Assembly: GCF_040250305.1 (NCBI RefSeq)
Contig: NZ_CP158190.1
Span: 1,334,001 to 1,398,000 of the forward strand
Direction: 5' to 3'
DNA: 64,000 nucleotides
From: Peribacillus frigoritolerans
GTDB lineage: Bacteria; Bacillota; Bacilli; Bacillales; DSM-1321
Both the position numbers and the translations under genes were made by a program. Below, in pieces: positions 54,492 to 64,000 of this stretch. The notes below the pieces were generated by a model. That model saw only the letters and a list, made by a program, of their open reading frames with translations, did not search any database and was not told where the DNA came from. Position 1 is the first letter of the stretch; each line of letters opens with the position of its first letter.

Positions 54492-55427
54492 ATGAATGCT
54501 GGAATACTAGGGCTTGGCCGCTACTTACCCGACAAAATCGTTACAAATGCGGATTTAGAAAAAATTATGGACACTTCCGATGAGTGGATCAGGACTAGGA
54601 CGGGTATTGAGGAAAGAAGAATTGCAAATGATGATATTGATACATCAGATATGGCTTATGAAGCCGCAAAAGCTGCATTGAAAAATGCGAAAATTTCGGC
54701 TGAAGAGATAGATTTAATTCTTGTAGCCACTGTTACACCCGATCAGTCGTTTCCTTCTGTCGCTTGCATGATTCAAGAGAAATTGGGGGCGATGAAGGCA
54801 GCTGCAATGGATGTAAGTGCTGCATGTGCCGGATTTATGTATGCAATGATCACGGCACAGCAATTTATTCAGTCAGGTGCATATAAGCATGTGCTGATTG
54901 TCGGTGTTGAAAAACTTTCGAAAGTAACCAATTGGGAAGACCGCAATACTGCTGTCCTTTTTGGTGACGGAGCGGGTGCAGCTGTACTTGGACCTGTATC
55001 TGAAGGCAAAGGAGTCCTTTCCTTTGAATTAGGCGCAGATGGAACTGGCGGGAAGCACTTACTACAGGAAGGAGATTTCATTCATATGAATGGACGTGAA
55101 GTATTTAAATTTGCTGTCCGTCAGATGGGGGAATCCAGCCTGGGTGTATTGGACAAAGCTGGTTTGACAAAGGAAGATGTAGATCTGCTTGTTCCGCATC
55201 AAGCAAACATTCGCATTATGGAAGCCTCAAGGGAACGCTTGGGTCTCCCGCTTGAAAAAATGACAAAAACGGTTCATAAATATGGAAATACTTCATCAGC
55301 GTCCATTCCAATGGCCCTTGTGGAAGAAATGGAAGCAGGAAGAATCAAGGACAATGACTTAATCGTCATGGTCGGTTTTGGTGGTGGCCTTACTTGGGGA
55401 GCGATCGCTCTTAGGTGGGGTAAATAA
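54492..55427 (+). CDS. fabH: Beta-ketoacyl-ACP synthase III FabH (FabHA type)
   Basis: The 311-residue enzyme starts fatty-acid chains by condensing a short acyl-CoA with malonyl-ACP. The catalytic Cys is in [13 protein letters not shown] (about residue 112), with the His in [10 protein letters not shown] and the Asn in [12 protein letters not shown]. In Bacillus the FabHA type prefers branched-chain primers. AGGGGATGG precedes the ATG. It is followed 52 bases later by fabF under the same FapR control. Confidence 0.94.
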   Translation: MNAGILGLGRYLPDKIVTNADLEKIMDTSDEWIRTRTGIEERRIANDDIDTSDMAYEAAKAALKNAKISAEEIDLILVATVTPDQSFPSVACMIQEKLGAMKAAAMDVSAACAGFMYAMITAQQFIQSGAYKHVLIVGVEKLSKVTNWEDRNTAVLFGDGAGAAVLGPVSEGKGVLSFELGADGTGGKHLLQEGDFIHMNGREVFKFAVRQMGESSLGVLDKAGLTKEDVDLLVPHQANIRIMEASRERLGLPLEKMTKTVHKYGNTSSASIPMALVEEMEAGRIKDNDLIVMVGFGGGLTWGAIALRWGK

Positions 55428-55478
55428 AAGAAGAAGCAAAACGTAAGAGCTTTAAAAATAGGAAGGAGCCATTTTTAA

Positions 55479-56717
55479 ATGACTAATCGCCGTGTAGTTG
55501 TAACAGGTATTGGAGCAATCTCTCCAGTTGGTAATGATGCAGAAACTGGATGGAAAAATATAATCGAGGGGAAATCGGGAATAGGACCTTTAACTCGTTT
55601 GAATGCTGAAGAATTTCCGGTTAAAGTGGCTGCTGAAATCAAGGATTTTGATATAGAAACATATATAAATCGTAAAGAAGCACGGAAAATGGACCGTTTT
55701 ACCCATTATGCAATTGCAGCTTCCGTTATGGCATATAATGATAGCAAGCTGGAAATAACCGATGAAAATGCTGCACGTGTCGGTGTTTGGATCGGTTCGG
55801 GTATCGGCGGGCTGGAGACACTTGAGACACAGCATGAAAACTTTTTAAACAGAGGATATAAACGTGTAAGCCCATTTTTCGTACCAATGATGATTCCGGA
55901 CATGGCAGCTGGCCAGGTTTCTATCTTACTGGGTGCAAAAGGAATCAATTCATGTACGGTAACAGCCTGTGCAACAGGAACTAATTCAATTGGTGATGCG
56001 TTTAAAGCCATTCAACGGGGCGATGCCGATGTGATGATTACAGGCGGGGCCGAAGCGCCAATCACAAAAATGTCGGTTGCAGGCTTCTGTGCAAATACGG
56101 CTTTATCGACAAACCCTGATCCCCAAACGGCTAGCCGTCCTTTTGATCTTAACCGTGATGGTTTCGTAATAGGGGAAGGAGCTGGAATCATCGTTCTGGA
56201 AGATCTTGAACATGCATTGAATAGAGGAGCCAAGATTTATGCTGAAATAGCCGGTTATGGCTCAACTGGAGATGCCTTCCATATCACCGCTCCTGCACCT
56301 GGTGGAGAAGGCGGGGCAAGAGCGATGAAAATTGCAATCGAGGATGCAGGTTTGAATCCGAAAGACATCCAATATGTGAATGCCCACGGAACGAGTACGC
56401 CTTACAATGACAAATACGAAACGATGGCAGTCAAAGAAGTCTTTGGCGACCATGCTAATAAACTTGCAATAAGTTCCACTAAATCGATGACAGGCCATAT
56501 GTTAGGGGCAGCAGGCGGTGTGGAAGCGATTTTCACGATTCAGGCAATCAGGGACAGCATTTTGCCTCCAACCATCAATATTGAAACACCAGACCCTGAG
56601 TGTGATTTGGACTATGTCCCGAATCAAGCAAGGAAGGGCGAAATCAATGCAGCCATCAGCAATTCACTTGGATTCGGTGGACATAACGCAACTATTCTTT
56701 TCAAAAAATATCAATAA
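55479..56717 (+). CDS. fabF: Beta-ketoacyl-ACP synthase II FabF
   Basis: The 412-residue elongating condensing enzyme has active-site Cys in [11 protein letters not shown] (about residue 163), His in [11 protein letters not shown] and His in [12 protein letters not shown]. It elongates acyl-ACP and is the target of cerulenin-type inhibitors. GGAAGGAGCC precedes the ATG. It forms the fabH-fabF operon. Confidence 0.95.
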   Translation: MTNRRVVVTGIGAISPVGNDAETGWKNIIEGKSGIGPLTRLNAEEFPVKVAAEIKDFDIETYINRKEARKMDRFTHYAIAASVMAYNDSKLEITDENAARVGVWIGSGIGGLETLETQHENFLNRGYKRVSPFFVPMMIPDMAAGQVSILLGAKGINSCTVTACATGTNSIGDAFKAIQRGDADVMITGGAEAPITKMSVAGFCANTALSTNPDPQTASRPFDLNRDGFVIGEGAGIIVLEDLEHALNRGAKIYAEIAGYGSTGDAFHITAPAPGGEGGARAMKIAIEDAGLNPKDIQYVNAHGTSTPYNDKYETMAVKEVFGDHANKLAISSTKSMTGHMLGAAGGVEAIFTIQAIRDSILPPTINIETPDPECDLDYVPNQARKGEINAAISNSLGFGGHNATILFKKYQ

Positions 56718-56726
56718 GTTTGAAGG

Positions 56727-56757
56727 AAGAGCAGATCTTAGGGATCTGCTCTTTTTA
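56727..56757 (+). terminator. Terminator after fabF
   Basis: AGAGCAGATC (56728-56737) pairs with GATCTGCTCT (56743-56752) and is followed by TTTTT. Confidence 0.82.
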
Positions 56758-56853
56758 TGTTGAAGGGAAAATTGCAAATACAAGGGATTTAAAATGTGTC
56801 AACCGCCTTCTTTAAATCATACGATAGTCAATAGAAGCGGAGGTGTATGGGAA

Positions 56854-57624
56854 ATGGGAGTCATTTCAACCAATGAATGGATGAAGAAGGATTTCAACCG
56901 CCCGGTCCAGATGATGGAAAGACTTAAAAGCACTTTCAACGATACCCTTGATGCGGACATGATTTATCGTCATTTATTGAAGCATGGCATGTATTCGCCG
57001 AATCAAAAAACAAAACAAACATGGGAAGACTTAAACGAAAATAATGTCTGGGAAAAAACACATAACTTGTTTACAGCTTATAAGAAGCTATGGGGTGGGC
57101 CTGATGTTCCCATATATATTTTTCCGCTCATGTCTTCAGGGATATGGAATAAAAAAGTTGAAACGAAGTCAGGGTTGGCATTTAAAGATAAACTATTCCT
57201 TTTTTACGGAAAGGGGATAGCCGAAAAGGAAATGGAGGCGCTGTTGATTCATGAATATCATCATGTTTGCCGTCTGCATCATTTGAAAAAGGACCAAAAA
57301 GAATTCACACTCCTGGATACTATGATCATGGAAGGACTGGCTGAAAGAACGGTGGAGAAATATTTAGGAACAAGATTTTTAGCTAAATGGACTAAGTTAT
57401 ATCAGGAAGATAAACTAAGAGAATTTTGGAGTAAGCATTTAGAGGAAAAGCACACGATAAAACGTACAGATCCTCTTCATGATGCACTTCTGCTCGGGAC
57501 GAAAGGATATCCATATATGCTTGGATACTGTAGTGGCTATTACCTGGTGAAAAATTCTGAGAAACTCTCCGTGAAAAAATCGTTCATTATACAATCTGAA
57601 GAATTCCTATCTAAAAAGCGTTAA
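56854..57624 (+). CDS. yjaZ: YjaZ, DUF2268 putative zinc protease
   Basis: The protein has about 256 residues (B. subtilis YjaZ about 261). The zinc-protease motif is LLIHEYHHVCRL (HExxH), with a downstream glutamate in MIMEGLAERTVE, as in the DUF2268 family of predicted Zn-dependent proteases. No signal peptide is visible, so it is cytoplasmic. The ATG at 56854 follows GGAGGTG; the open frame upstream to 56794 has no site. Substrate unknown. Confidence 0.82.
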   Translation: MGVISTNEWMKKDFNRPVQMMERLKSTFNDTLDADMIYRHLLKHGMYSPNQKTKQTWEDLNENNVWEKTHNLFTAYKKLWGGPDVPIYIFPLMSSGIWNKKVETKSGLAFKDKLFLFYGKGIAEKEMEALLIHEYHHVCRLHHLKKDQKEFTLLDTMIMEGLAERTVEKYLGTRFLAKWTKLYQEDKLREFWSKHLEEKHTIKRTDPLHDALLLGTKGYPYMLGYCSGYYLVKNSEKLSVKKSFIIQSEEFLSKKR

Positions 57625-57732
57625 TATATACGTTCTTTTTTTCTTAATCTGTTTTCTAGAATAGGAATAAATTGTATGGTTCCTGCCTATACTGATTGAC
57701 AAACAGAAATTTGTTTAAGTGAGGGATGAATG

Positions 57733-58488
57733 ATGCTATATCTTCATGATGTATGGGTTAACTGGTTTGAAGGAGAAGAAAACGGCTATAATATTTGTCA
57801 TTTTCATGAATGGAGGAAGGATGACGGGATCGAACTACTAGATCAAGTTCCTTTGTTGAAAGTGTCATCAACATTGTTCCACTACATAGAAAACGACTTG
57901 TCAGAATTACCTAAGCCACTGCTTAATGATGTATATCAAAAAGCATATGCAAGGAAAAATCATGAACGAATTCAGCTCGACTATTGTTTTATCGTGACTG
58001 ACGGAAATGGAATCTTAGCTGTTGATACGATAGGGTATCATATTCCGATTAGGAAAAGCAGAATAATTCCCCGGCAGGAACAAATTGTTTATGACATGAT
58101 AGAAAACCATGATGAGATGGATTACACCTTTACTGAAAAACCTACATCTGAGAAAGAATATCATATTTTGTCGCCGTCTCCCTTATTCATGAACGGTTTG
58201 ACAAGAAAAGAAAGACAGCTTAAGCAATTGCTATTCATGGCCATGGACCAATTATTCACGGCGAAAAACACTGCTGAAATCCGCTATTGGTATACAGAAT
58301 GGGCTCCTGAGAAATATGAAAGCATTCAAGAAATGGATTTTCAGATAGCTTGGCTTGAATTATATGAAGAAATGAAGGAAGGCTGGTCAGAGAAGCACCT
58401 TCAGCTTTGTGAAAACCTTGTGAAGGGGCAGCCTTTTTTTGAAAAGCTGTGGCAAGTTGAGGCAGGCGATAGCCCATCGATATTATGA
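57733..58488 (+). CDS. yjbA: YjbA family protein (DUF3603)
   Basis: The 251-residue soluble protein begins [27 protein letters not shown], the hallmark of YjbA. It also has [21 protein letters not shown] and a helical C-terminal half. Function is unknown; YjbA is sporulation-associated in B. subtilis. Two adjoining ATG codons occur; the second (57733) has better spacing from GAGGG. The opp/app transport genes that flank it in B. subtilis are absent. Confidence 0.84.
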   Translation: MLYLHDVWVNWFEGEENGYNICHFHEWRKDDGIELLDQVPLLKVSSTLFHYIENDLSELPKPLLNDVYQKAYARKNHERIQLDYCFIVTDGNGILAVDTIGYHIPIRKSRIIPRQEQIVYDMIENHDEMDYTFTEKPTSEKEYHILSPSPLFMNGLTRKERQLKQLLFMAMDQLFTAKNTAEIRYWYTEWAPEKYESIQEMDFQIAWLELYEEMKEGWSEKHLQLCENLVKGQPFFEKLWQVEAGDSPSIL

Positions 58489-58521
58489 AAAAAAAGACGA
58501 TCCGTTGAGGATCGTCTTTTT

Positions 58522-58523
<2 letters not shown>
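58488..58523. terminator. Bidirectional terminator between yjbA and trpS
   Basis: AAAAAGACGATCC pairs perfectly with GGATCGTCTTTTT around GTTGA between convergent genes. Confidence 0.88.
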
Positions 58524-60038
<1,515 letters not shown>

Positions 60039-61217
60039 ATGAAACCAATGTGTAAATGGTTGATGACAGGAATGTGCATATTCCTGATTCAACAGCCAGT
60101 TCATGCACAAGGCATGAACGAAACCAGGCAGGTGGCATTAGAAAATAAAGAATTGCCTGCGAGCGTACCGCGTTTTGTTTTTGATTCGGGGTTGAAATTC
60201 GACTATCCGGATGCTGTGCGCGGAATATATGTGACAGGGCCTGCAGCGGGCGGCAGTAAATTGAACGAACTTATTAAATATGTAGATGAAACCGACTTGA
60301 ATGCGATGGTCATTGACATTAAGGATGACAAAGGGAACGTAACGTTTAAAACGGAAGATCCAGATTCTCCATATGCTGGGATTGGTAAAGACTACATAAA
60401 AAATCCAGGGGCAATGCTGAAAAAATTGGAGGATAAACAGATTTATCCGATTGCAAGGGTAGTCGTCTTTAAAGACTCACTTTTGGCCAAAGAGAAGCCG
60501 GAATTATCTTTTGTAGATGGCGAAAAGGTATGGAAGAATGGTCGAGGGGAAGCCTTCGTTAACCCATTCTTAAAAGAGGTGTGGGATTATAATGTCGGTA
60601 TCGCCATTGAAGCGGCAAAGATGGGTTTTAAAGAAATTCAATTTGACTATGTCCGTTTTCCCGAAGGATTCGAAAATAAAGAAGATGATTTGAAATATGA
60701 TGTCGGTGAATATGATGAAGCGAAAGTGAGTCATACAGCCAAAAGGGTTCAGGCAGTGACAGATTTCGTAAGTTATGCGAGGAAACAGCTGGAGCCATAT
60801 GATGTGGAAGTATCAGTGGATATTTTTGGTTATGCAGCTACATTGCCTGAAGCTCCCGGAATAGGGCAAAACTTCACAAAAATCTCTGAGAATGTCGATG
60901 TAATTTCCTCGATGATCTATCCGAGTCACTGGACATCTTATTTTGGTATCGATAAGCCTGATTTGGAGCCTTATAATCTCGTTAAGGAATATGCGAAATT
61001 GGAGAACGGGAAGCTGAAGGAATTAAAAACTCCACCTACTTCAAGACCTTGGCTACAAGATTTTACTGCCTCATATTTAGGTGAAGGGAATTACCAAAGG
61101 TATGGAAAGGAAGAAGTGGAAGCCCAAATAAAAGCGTTAAATGATAATGGTATTAATGAATACTTATTATGGAATGCAGCAAATCGATATACAAAGGGAG
61201 TAGACTATACCCCATGA
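60039..61217 (+). CDS. Secreted putative glycoside hydrolase (GHL13/DUF4015 family)
   Basis: The 392-residue protein has a short signal peptide (KWLMTGMCIFLIQQPVHAQG, likely cleaved after Ala in VHA). A barrel domain follows: RGIYVTGPAAGG, MVIDIKDDKGNVTF, IYPIARVVVFKD, EIQFDYVRFPEGF, VSVDIFGYAATLPEAPGIG, SSMIYPSHW and EYLLWNAANRYTKG. These are the conserved blocks of DUF4015 putative glycoside hydrolases, whose substrate is unproven but may be a cell-wall or exopolysaccharide. GAGGTGGAG precedes the ATG. Confidence 0.82.
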   Translation: MKPMCKWLMTGMCIFLIQQPVHAQGMNETRQVALENKELPASVPRFVFDSGLKFDYPDAVRGIYVTGPAAGGSKLNELIKYVDETDLNAMVIDIKDDKGNVTFKTEDPDSPYAGIGKDYIKNPGAMLKKLEDKQIYPIARVVVFKDSLLAKEKPELSFVDGEKVWKNGRGEAFVNPFLKEVWDYNVGIAIEAAKMGFKEIQFDYVRFPEGFENKEDDLKYDVGEYDEAKVSHTAKRVQAVTDFVSYARKQLEPYDVEVSVDIFGYAATLPEAPGIGQNFTKISENVDVISSMIYPSHWTSYFGIDKPDLEPYNLVKEYAKLENGKLKELKTPPTSRPWLQDFTASYLGEGNYQRYGKEEVEAQIKALNDNGINEYLLWNAANRYTKGVDYTP

Positions 61218-61221
61218 AAAA

Positions 61222-61257
61222 AAGGATGACCTTGGAAGATTCTTCCGGTCATCCAAT
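61222..61257 (-). terminator. Terminator of the small membrane protein gene
   Basis: GGATGACC (61224-61231) pairs with GGTCATCC (61247-61254), with an inner GGAA/TTCC pair; on the minus strand it is followed by seven T residues. It may also end the plus-strand gene that stops at 61217. Confidence 0.72.
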
Positions 61258-61268
61258 TTCTCTCTGAA

Positions 61269-61457
61269 TTACCGCTTTTTATTCCCGCCAACTTTACTCC
61301 ACCCTGACTGAATTCGTTTCGATTGATCGAAAATATGAGAGTGACGTTTCCCGCCAAACCATTTTTCGCCGATGCCATTCGTCACAACGCCATTCACAGC
61401 TGTAATGCCAATAACGCAAGCAGCGACTAAAAAAAAGTCCAAAAAGTAACTGATCAT
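61269..61457 (-). CDS. Small membrane protein, 62 aa
   Basis: One N-terminal membrane helix (MISYFLDFFLVAACVIGITAVNGVV) is followed by a basic tail with KWFGGKRHSHIFDQ and GWSKVGGNKKR. TAGGAGGG precedes the ATG at 61457 (the TTG at 61460 is too close). The terminator that follows supports a real single-gene unit. I do not recognise the family. Confidence 0.62.
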   Translation of the reverse strand: MISYFLDFFLVAACVIGITAVNGVVTNGIGEKWFGGKRHSHIFDQSKRIQSGWSKVGGNKKR

Positions 61458-61553
61458 CAAAACCCTCCTAATTTTTTCAAGCTATTCAAGTTCCATTGTA
61501 GTGGATAAGAAAAAATCTGGAAAGTATAATCTAGCAAATGAGGAGATTAAATT

Positions 61554-62135
61554 ATGAATTGGTATGATAAGCTGAACCAGTATTTCCCTATTGAAGAAAT
61601 GAAGTCCAAAGAACATATTGAAGTTCTTTTAGAAGATAAGCAGGAAATATATAAAAAGGATGAAGGTCCCGACCATGTTTTATTGTATGTGGAAGGAGAA
61701 GAGTTTATATTCGTTGATTACCTTTTTGTATCAAAGAATTCAAGGGGGCAGGGATTAGGAAGGAAATTAATTCAAAAATTGCAAAAAAAGCAGAAAACGA
61801 TCTTGCTGGAAGTAGAACCAGTACAAGAAAATGATGACGATACATTGAAAAGGCTGAAATTTTATAAAAGGGAAGGATTCCAGCATGCCTCTTCAATTTC
61901 CTACAGCAGAAAATCCCTTGCCACCAAGGAGAATACGCCTATGGAAATCCTATATTGGCCAGCAAATCCATCAGTTGATGAAGAAGACGTATTTGATTTC
62001 ATGAAAGAGATTTATTCTGAAATCCATACTTACAAAGATGATGACCTATATGGGAAATCTTATCAAGATGTTGAGGATGTACTAAGCTTGAATGCAAGTC
62101 AGGAAACGGATATTTTTAAAGAGATGGAAATTTAA
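61554..62135 (+). CDS. yjbC: YjbC, GNAT-type acetyltransferase
   Basis: The 193-residue protein has a GNAT acetyl-CoA loop in FVDYLFVSKNSRGQGLGRKLIQKL (R/Q-x-x-G-x-G/R). It resembles YjbC in length, sequence opening (MNWYDKLNQYFPIEEMKSKEH) and position before spxA. In B. subtilis yjbC and spxA can be co-transcribed; here a terminator and 1.1 kb of repeats separate them. Substrate unknown. Confidence 0.87.
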   Translation: MNWYDKLNQYFPIEEMKSKEHIEVLLEDKQEIYKKDEGPDHVLLYVEGEEFIFVDYLFVSKNSRGQGLGRKLIQKLQKKQKTILLEVEPVQENDDDTLKRLKFYKREGFQHASSISYSRKSLATKENTPMEILYWPANPSVDEEDVFDFMKEIYSEIHTYKDDDLYGKSYQDVEDVLSLNASQETDIFKEMEI

Positions 62136-62136
62136 G

Positions 62137-62170
62137 AAAAAAAGGGCCGGTCGTTTTACCGGCCCTTTTT
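62137..62170 (+). terminator. Terminator after yjbC
   Basis: AAAAAGGGCCGGT pairs with ACCGGCCCTTTTT around CGTTTT; a near-perfect 13-bp stem. Confidence 0.87.
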
Positions 62171-62175
62171 AGTTT

Positions 62176-62405
62176 GTCGGAAAAAGTACGGTGGACAGGT
62201 CGAATAAATTCGTGAACGGTCGAGTAAAGTACGGTGTATGTCGGTCGAATAAAGTACGGTGCAGGTCGAAAAAATACGTGAACGGTCGAATAAAGTACGG
62301 TGCGGGTCGAATAAATTCCGTGAATGGTCGAAAAAACTGCGTGAACGGCTGAAAAAACAGCTCAGTACGTCGAAAAAGTACAGTAAGGGCCGAAAAAAGT
62401 GTTCC
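62176..62405. repeat. Tandem array of a 20-21 bp repeat (11 degenerate copies)
   Basis: Units begin with GTCGAA (or variants) at 62176, 62199, 62219, 62244, 62265, 62285, 62306, 62327, 62348, 62369 and 62389, mostly 20 or 21 bases apart. The consensus is near GTCGAATAAAGTACGTGAAC. Alternate units end GTACGGTGCAG or ACGTGAACG, giving a partial 41-42 bp higher period. The minus strand is open in two frames through the array only because of the repeat; no start signal supports translation. Confidence 0.85.
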
Positions 62406-63257
62406 AAAAGAAAACAACTGGAACGTTTTTTAAAGAAAATGGCGAAAAACTGTCCTTTCTTAAAATTTGTGCATAAAGGAGGTTCGGAATGGTCTCACCC
62501 AAACCACGATTTTAAAATAAGACTTGTTTATCGTTTATGGCTTTTTACTGTTCTATGAAAACCCTCAATGGATTGAAGAAAATTGCGACACTCCTGCCGA
62601 AAAACTGGCTAGCGGAGACCCTGGAGGCACGTGCTTTGATGCGGATTGGCAGGCAGTCGGCGGAAAGGGAACGGATTTCTGAAAACAACTGTAATGTTTT
62701 TTTCGACTGCAGGCAAACTGTCTTTTCTTTTTGTGCATTTTTTGCGGGCAAATGAATATCTATAACTTCTTGAATGGTAGATTACTCACTTATCGCTGAT
62801 TTTTTCGAATTACTTTTTTACTTTTGGAAATATATGTGCTAAAAGAATGGTTTTTCTTGTAAAAGGAGGAATTTTCTTTTTATTAAAGAAAATATATTAA
62901 CATGTTCTTGTTTATTGACAAAGATAGGGGGTAAATAAAAGTAACGAGTTAATAAAAAAATCATGAGGGCCGAATTGAGAGTTAACTGAGAATGGTAGGT
63001 AGGTATTTTCAATTAGAAAAAGCGGTTTTAATGTATTACATAAAAAACAGAAAAAGCTATAGTACAGGCTAAACTAGAAGTTTAAAAGGATTTTTCCAAA
63101 TATCAAAAAGGGTATTCATTTTAAAAAATTTAGTGTATAATAAAGAAAATGAAATACTTATTTAAAATTATTTCAAATTAGAGTGGTACTTATGAATACT
63201 AATAGTAGATTTCCCCTCATAGATCACCGATTCTATATTTAGGGAGTGTGAGTAAAC
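62406..63257. other. Repeat-bearing non-coding spacer before spxA
   Basis: The stretch holds the second dispersed-repeat copy (62580-62695) and two similar strings (AAACTGTC...TTTGTGCAT at 62449 and 62707) that flank it. From 62760 on it is AT-rich, with TTGACA at 62915 lacking a matched -10 and TATAAT at 63136-63141 about 120 bases before spxA. Open frames at 62537-62755 and 62545-62751 have no ribosome-binding sites and are not called. Confidence 0.5.
62580..62695. repeat. Dispersed structured repeat, copy 2 (diverged)
   Basis: GCGACACTCCTGCCGAAAAA, CTAGCGGAGACCCTGGAGGC and GGCGGAAAGGGAACGG occur in the same order as the matching words of copy 1 at 48505-48612. Conserved words are ACTCCTGC, GAAAA, GCGxAGACCC, AGGC and GCGGAAAGsGA. 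The middle differs. Higher G+C than the flanks supports a mobile or structured origin. Confidence 0.5.
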
Positions 63258-63653
63258 ATGGTAACATTATATACATCACCTAGTTGTACTTCATGCAGGA
63301 AAGCAAAAGCATGGTTAGAGGAACATGAGATTGGATATAAAGAAAGAAACATTTTTTCAGAACCGTTAACGATTGATGAGATTAAAGAAATTCTTCGAAT
63401 GACTGAAGATGGAACCGATGAAATCATTTCAACACGGTCAAAAACTTTCCAAAAGTTAAACGTAAATTTAGAGAGCCTGCCTCTTCAAGAATTATATAAA
63501 TTGATCAAGGAAAATCCAGGTCTGTTGAGACGTCCGATTATCCTTGACGAGAAACGGCTTCAAGTTGGTTATAACGAAGATGAGATAAGACGCTTTTTAC
63601 CGCGTAAAGTTCGTACCTTCCAGTTACGGGAAGCACAACGCATGGTCAACTAA
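63258..63653 (+). CDS. spxA: Spx, redox-responsive transcription regulator
   Basis: The 131-residue ArsC-fold protein has the N-terminal redox switch CTSC (residues 10-13 in [19 protein letters not shown]) and the conserved [23 protein letters not shown] near the C-terminus. Spx binds the alpha subunit of RNA polymerase and directs the thiol-stress response; it is normally degraded by ClpXP. GGGAGTG precedes the ATG. Full length is 131, as in B. subtilis. Confidence 0.96.
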   Translation: MVTLYTSPSCTSCRKAKAWLEEHEIGYKERNIFSEPLTIDEIKEILRMTEDGTDEIISTRSKTFQKLNVNLESLPLQELYKLIKENPGLLRRPIILDEKRLQVGYNEDEIRRFLPRKVRTFQLREAQRMVN

Positions 63654-63663
63654 TAAGGTCTTT

Positions 63664-63697
63664 CAAGCTCTGCCAGGAAATGTGCAGGGCTTTTTCT
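63664..63697 (+). terminator. Terminator after spxA
   Basis: AGCTCTGC (63666-63673) pairs with GCAGGGCT (63684-63691), one G-U pair, and runs into TTTTTC. Confidence 0.8.
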
Positions 63698-64000
63698 TTA
63701 TACATAACCGATTTTCCGTTGATTTTTTTTACTTAATGACGGGTAACATAACAGGATTCAAAGGCGACAGCAGACGTTTTGGATTTGCAGCAGGTTTCTT
63801 GAACCGGTCATCATTTAAAGAAAAAATAAGAATGCACCTCATCATGCCGTGTATATAATAAGGCATTAATGGCAGTAAGTTTAAAATTGAAGAAAGCATT
63901 ATGATAGTTGCATGCGGATGAATTTTTTTATAGAATGAATGGAATATTAGGCAAACAATTGTTTTTTAGATATGTAATGTTTTTTATTTCCCTTCTTCAA
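63698..64000. other. Spacer at the right edge
   Basis: No gene is visible. ATGCC (63844-63848) and GGCAT (63862-63866) flank a perfect TATAAT at 63854-63859, so a promoter for a gene beyond the window (mecA is close in B. subtilis) is possible. Confidence 0.35.

Noticed and set aside
62156..62417. Minus-strand frames of 82-83 codons with repetitive Phe/Arg/Ser/Thr-rich sequence
   Set aside because: They are by-products of the 20-21 bp tandem array; there is no ribosome-binding site and the same repeat is open in two frames.
62915..62943. TTGACA as a possible spxA promoter -35
   Set aside because: No acceptable -10 lies 16-18 bases downstream.

Overview
The window is chromosomal DNA of a spore-forming, low-to-moderate-GC Bacillaceae bacterium. 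The evidence is a complete gerP spore-coat permeability operon, comZ, spxA, yjbA/yjbC, yisL/yisN/asnO and the yitK-yitS-yitT-yitU-yitV-yitW block, arranged much as on the Bacillus subtilis chromosome. The gene content, with added clpB and gentisate genes and two copies of a GC-rich dispersed repeat, fits a Peribacillus (Bacillus simplex-like) genome. That genus call is inference. No prophage, transposase, CRISPR array, rRNA or tRNA gene was seen.

Layout. 1-4.1 kb: the end of addB and all of addA (recombinational repair). 4.2-5.4 kb: a stand-alone trpB where B. subtilis has sbcDC. 5.4-7.4 kb (minus): gerPA-PF behind a good sigma-K promoter. 7.6-9.2 kb: an acyl-CoA synthetase interrupted by one in-frame TAA. 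9.5-12.5 kb: an MFS transporter, a DUF418 membrane protein and yisL. 12.5-15.3 kb: yisN and asnO. 15.3-23.5 kb: a maltodextrin cluster (intracellular GH13 enzyme, binding lipoprotein, membrane-anchored GH13-like protein, alpha-glucosidase, LacI regulator). It has no transporter permease, and its anchored amylase homologue has lost every catalytic carboxylate. 23.5-31.3 kb: an MBL hydrolase, an SDR dehydrogenase, the yit genes and several small stress or spore-type proteins. 31.4-33.4 kb: moaA and a convergent Fnr-type regulator.

33.5-43.1 kb: the arginine operon argC-argJ-argB-argD-carA-carB-argF, with ARG-box-like operators at argC and carA. 43.2-48.5 kb: yjzC, then an IclR regulator divergent from a four-gene gentisate pathway (3-hydroxybenzoate to gentisate to maleylpyruvate to fumarylpyruvate to fumarate plus pyruvate). 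48.8-51.4 kb: clpB under a CtsR operator. 51.5-54.3 kb: yjzD, two degenerate enzyme-like genes (yjaU/yjaV positions), comZ and a small protein gene. 54.5-56.7 kb: fabH-fabF under a FapR operator. 56.8-59.5 kb: yjaZ, yjbA and trpS. 60.0-63.7 kb: a secreted GHL13-type putative glycosidase, a small membrane protein, yjbC, a 1.1 kb repeat-rich non-coding stretch, and spxA.

The items most worth a second look are the catalytically dead, membrane-tethered amylase homologue beside a permease-less binding protein; an 11-copy 20-21 bp tandem repeat before spxA; two diverged copies of a structured dispersed repeat; a hairpin that would mask the ribosome-binding site of a 43-residue gene only on read-through transcripts; and a nonsense codon that replaces the key Glu of an acyl-CoA synthetase.
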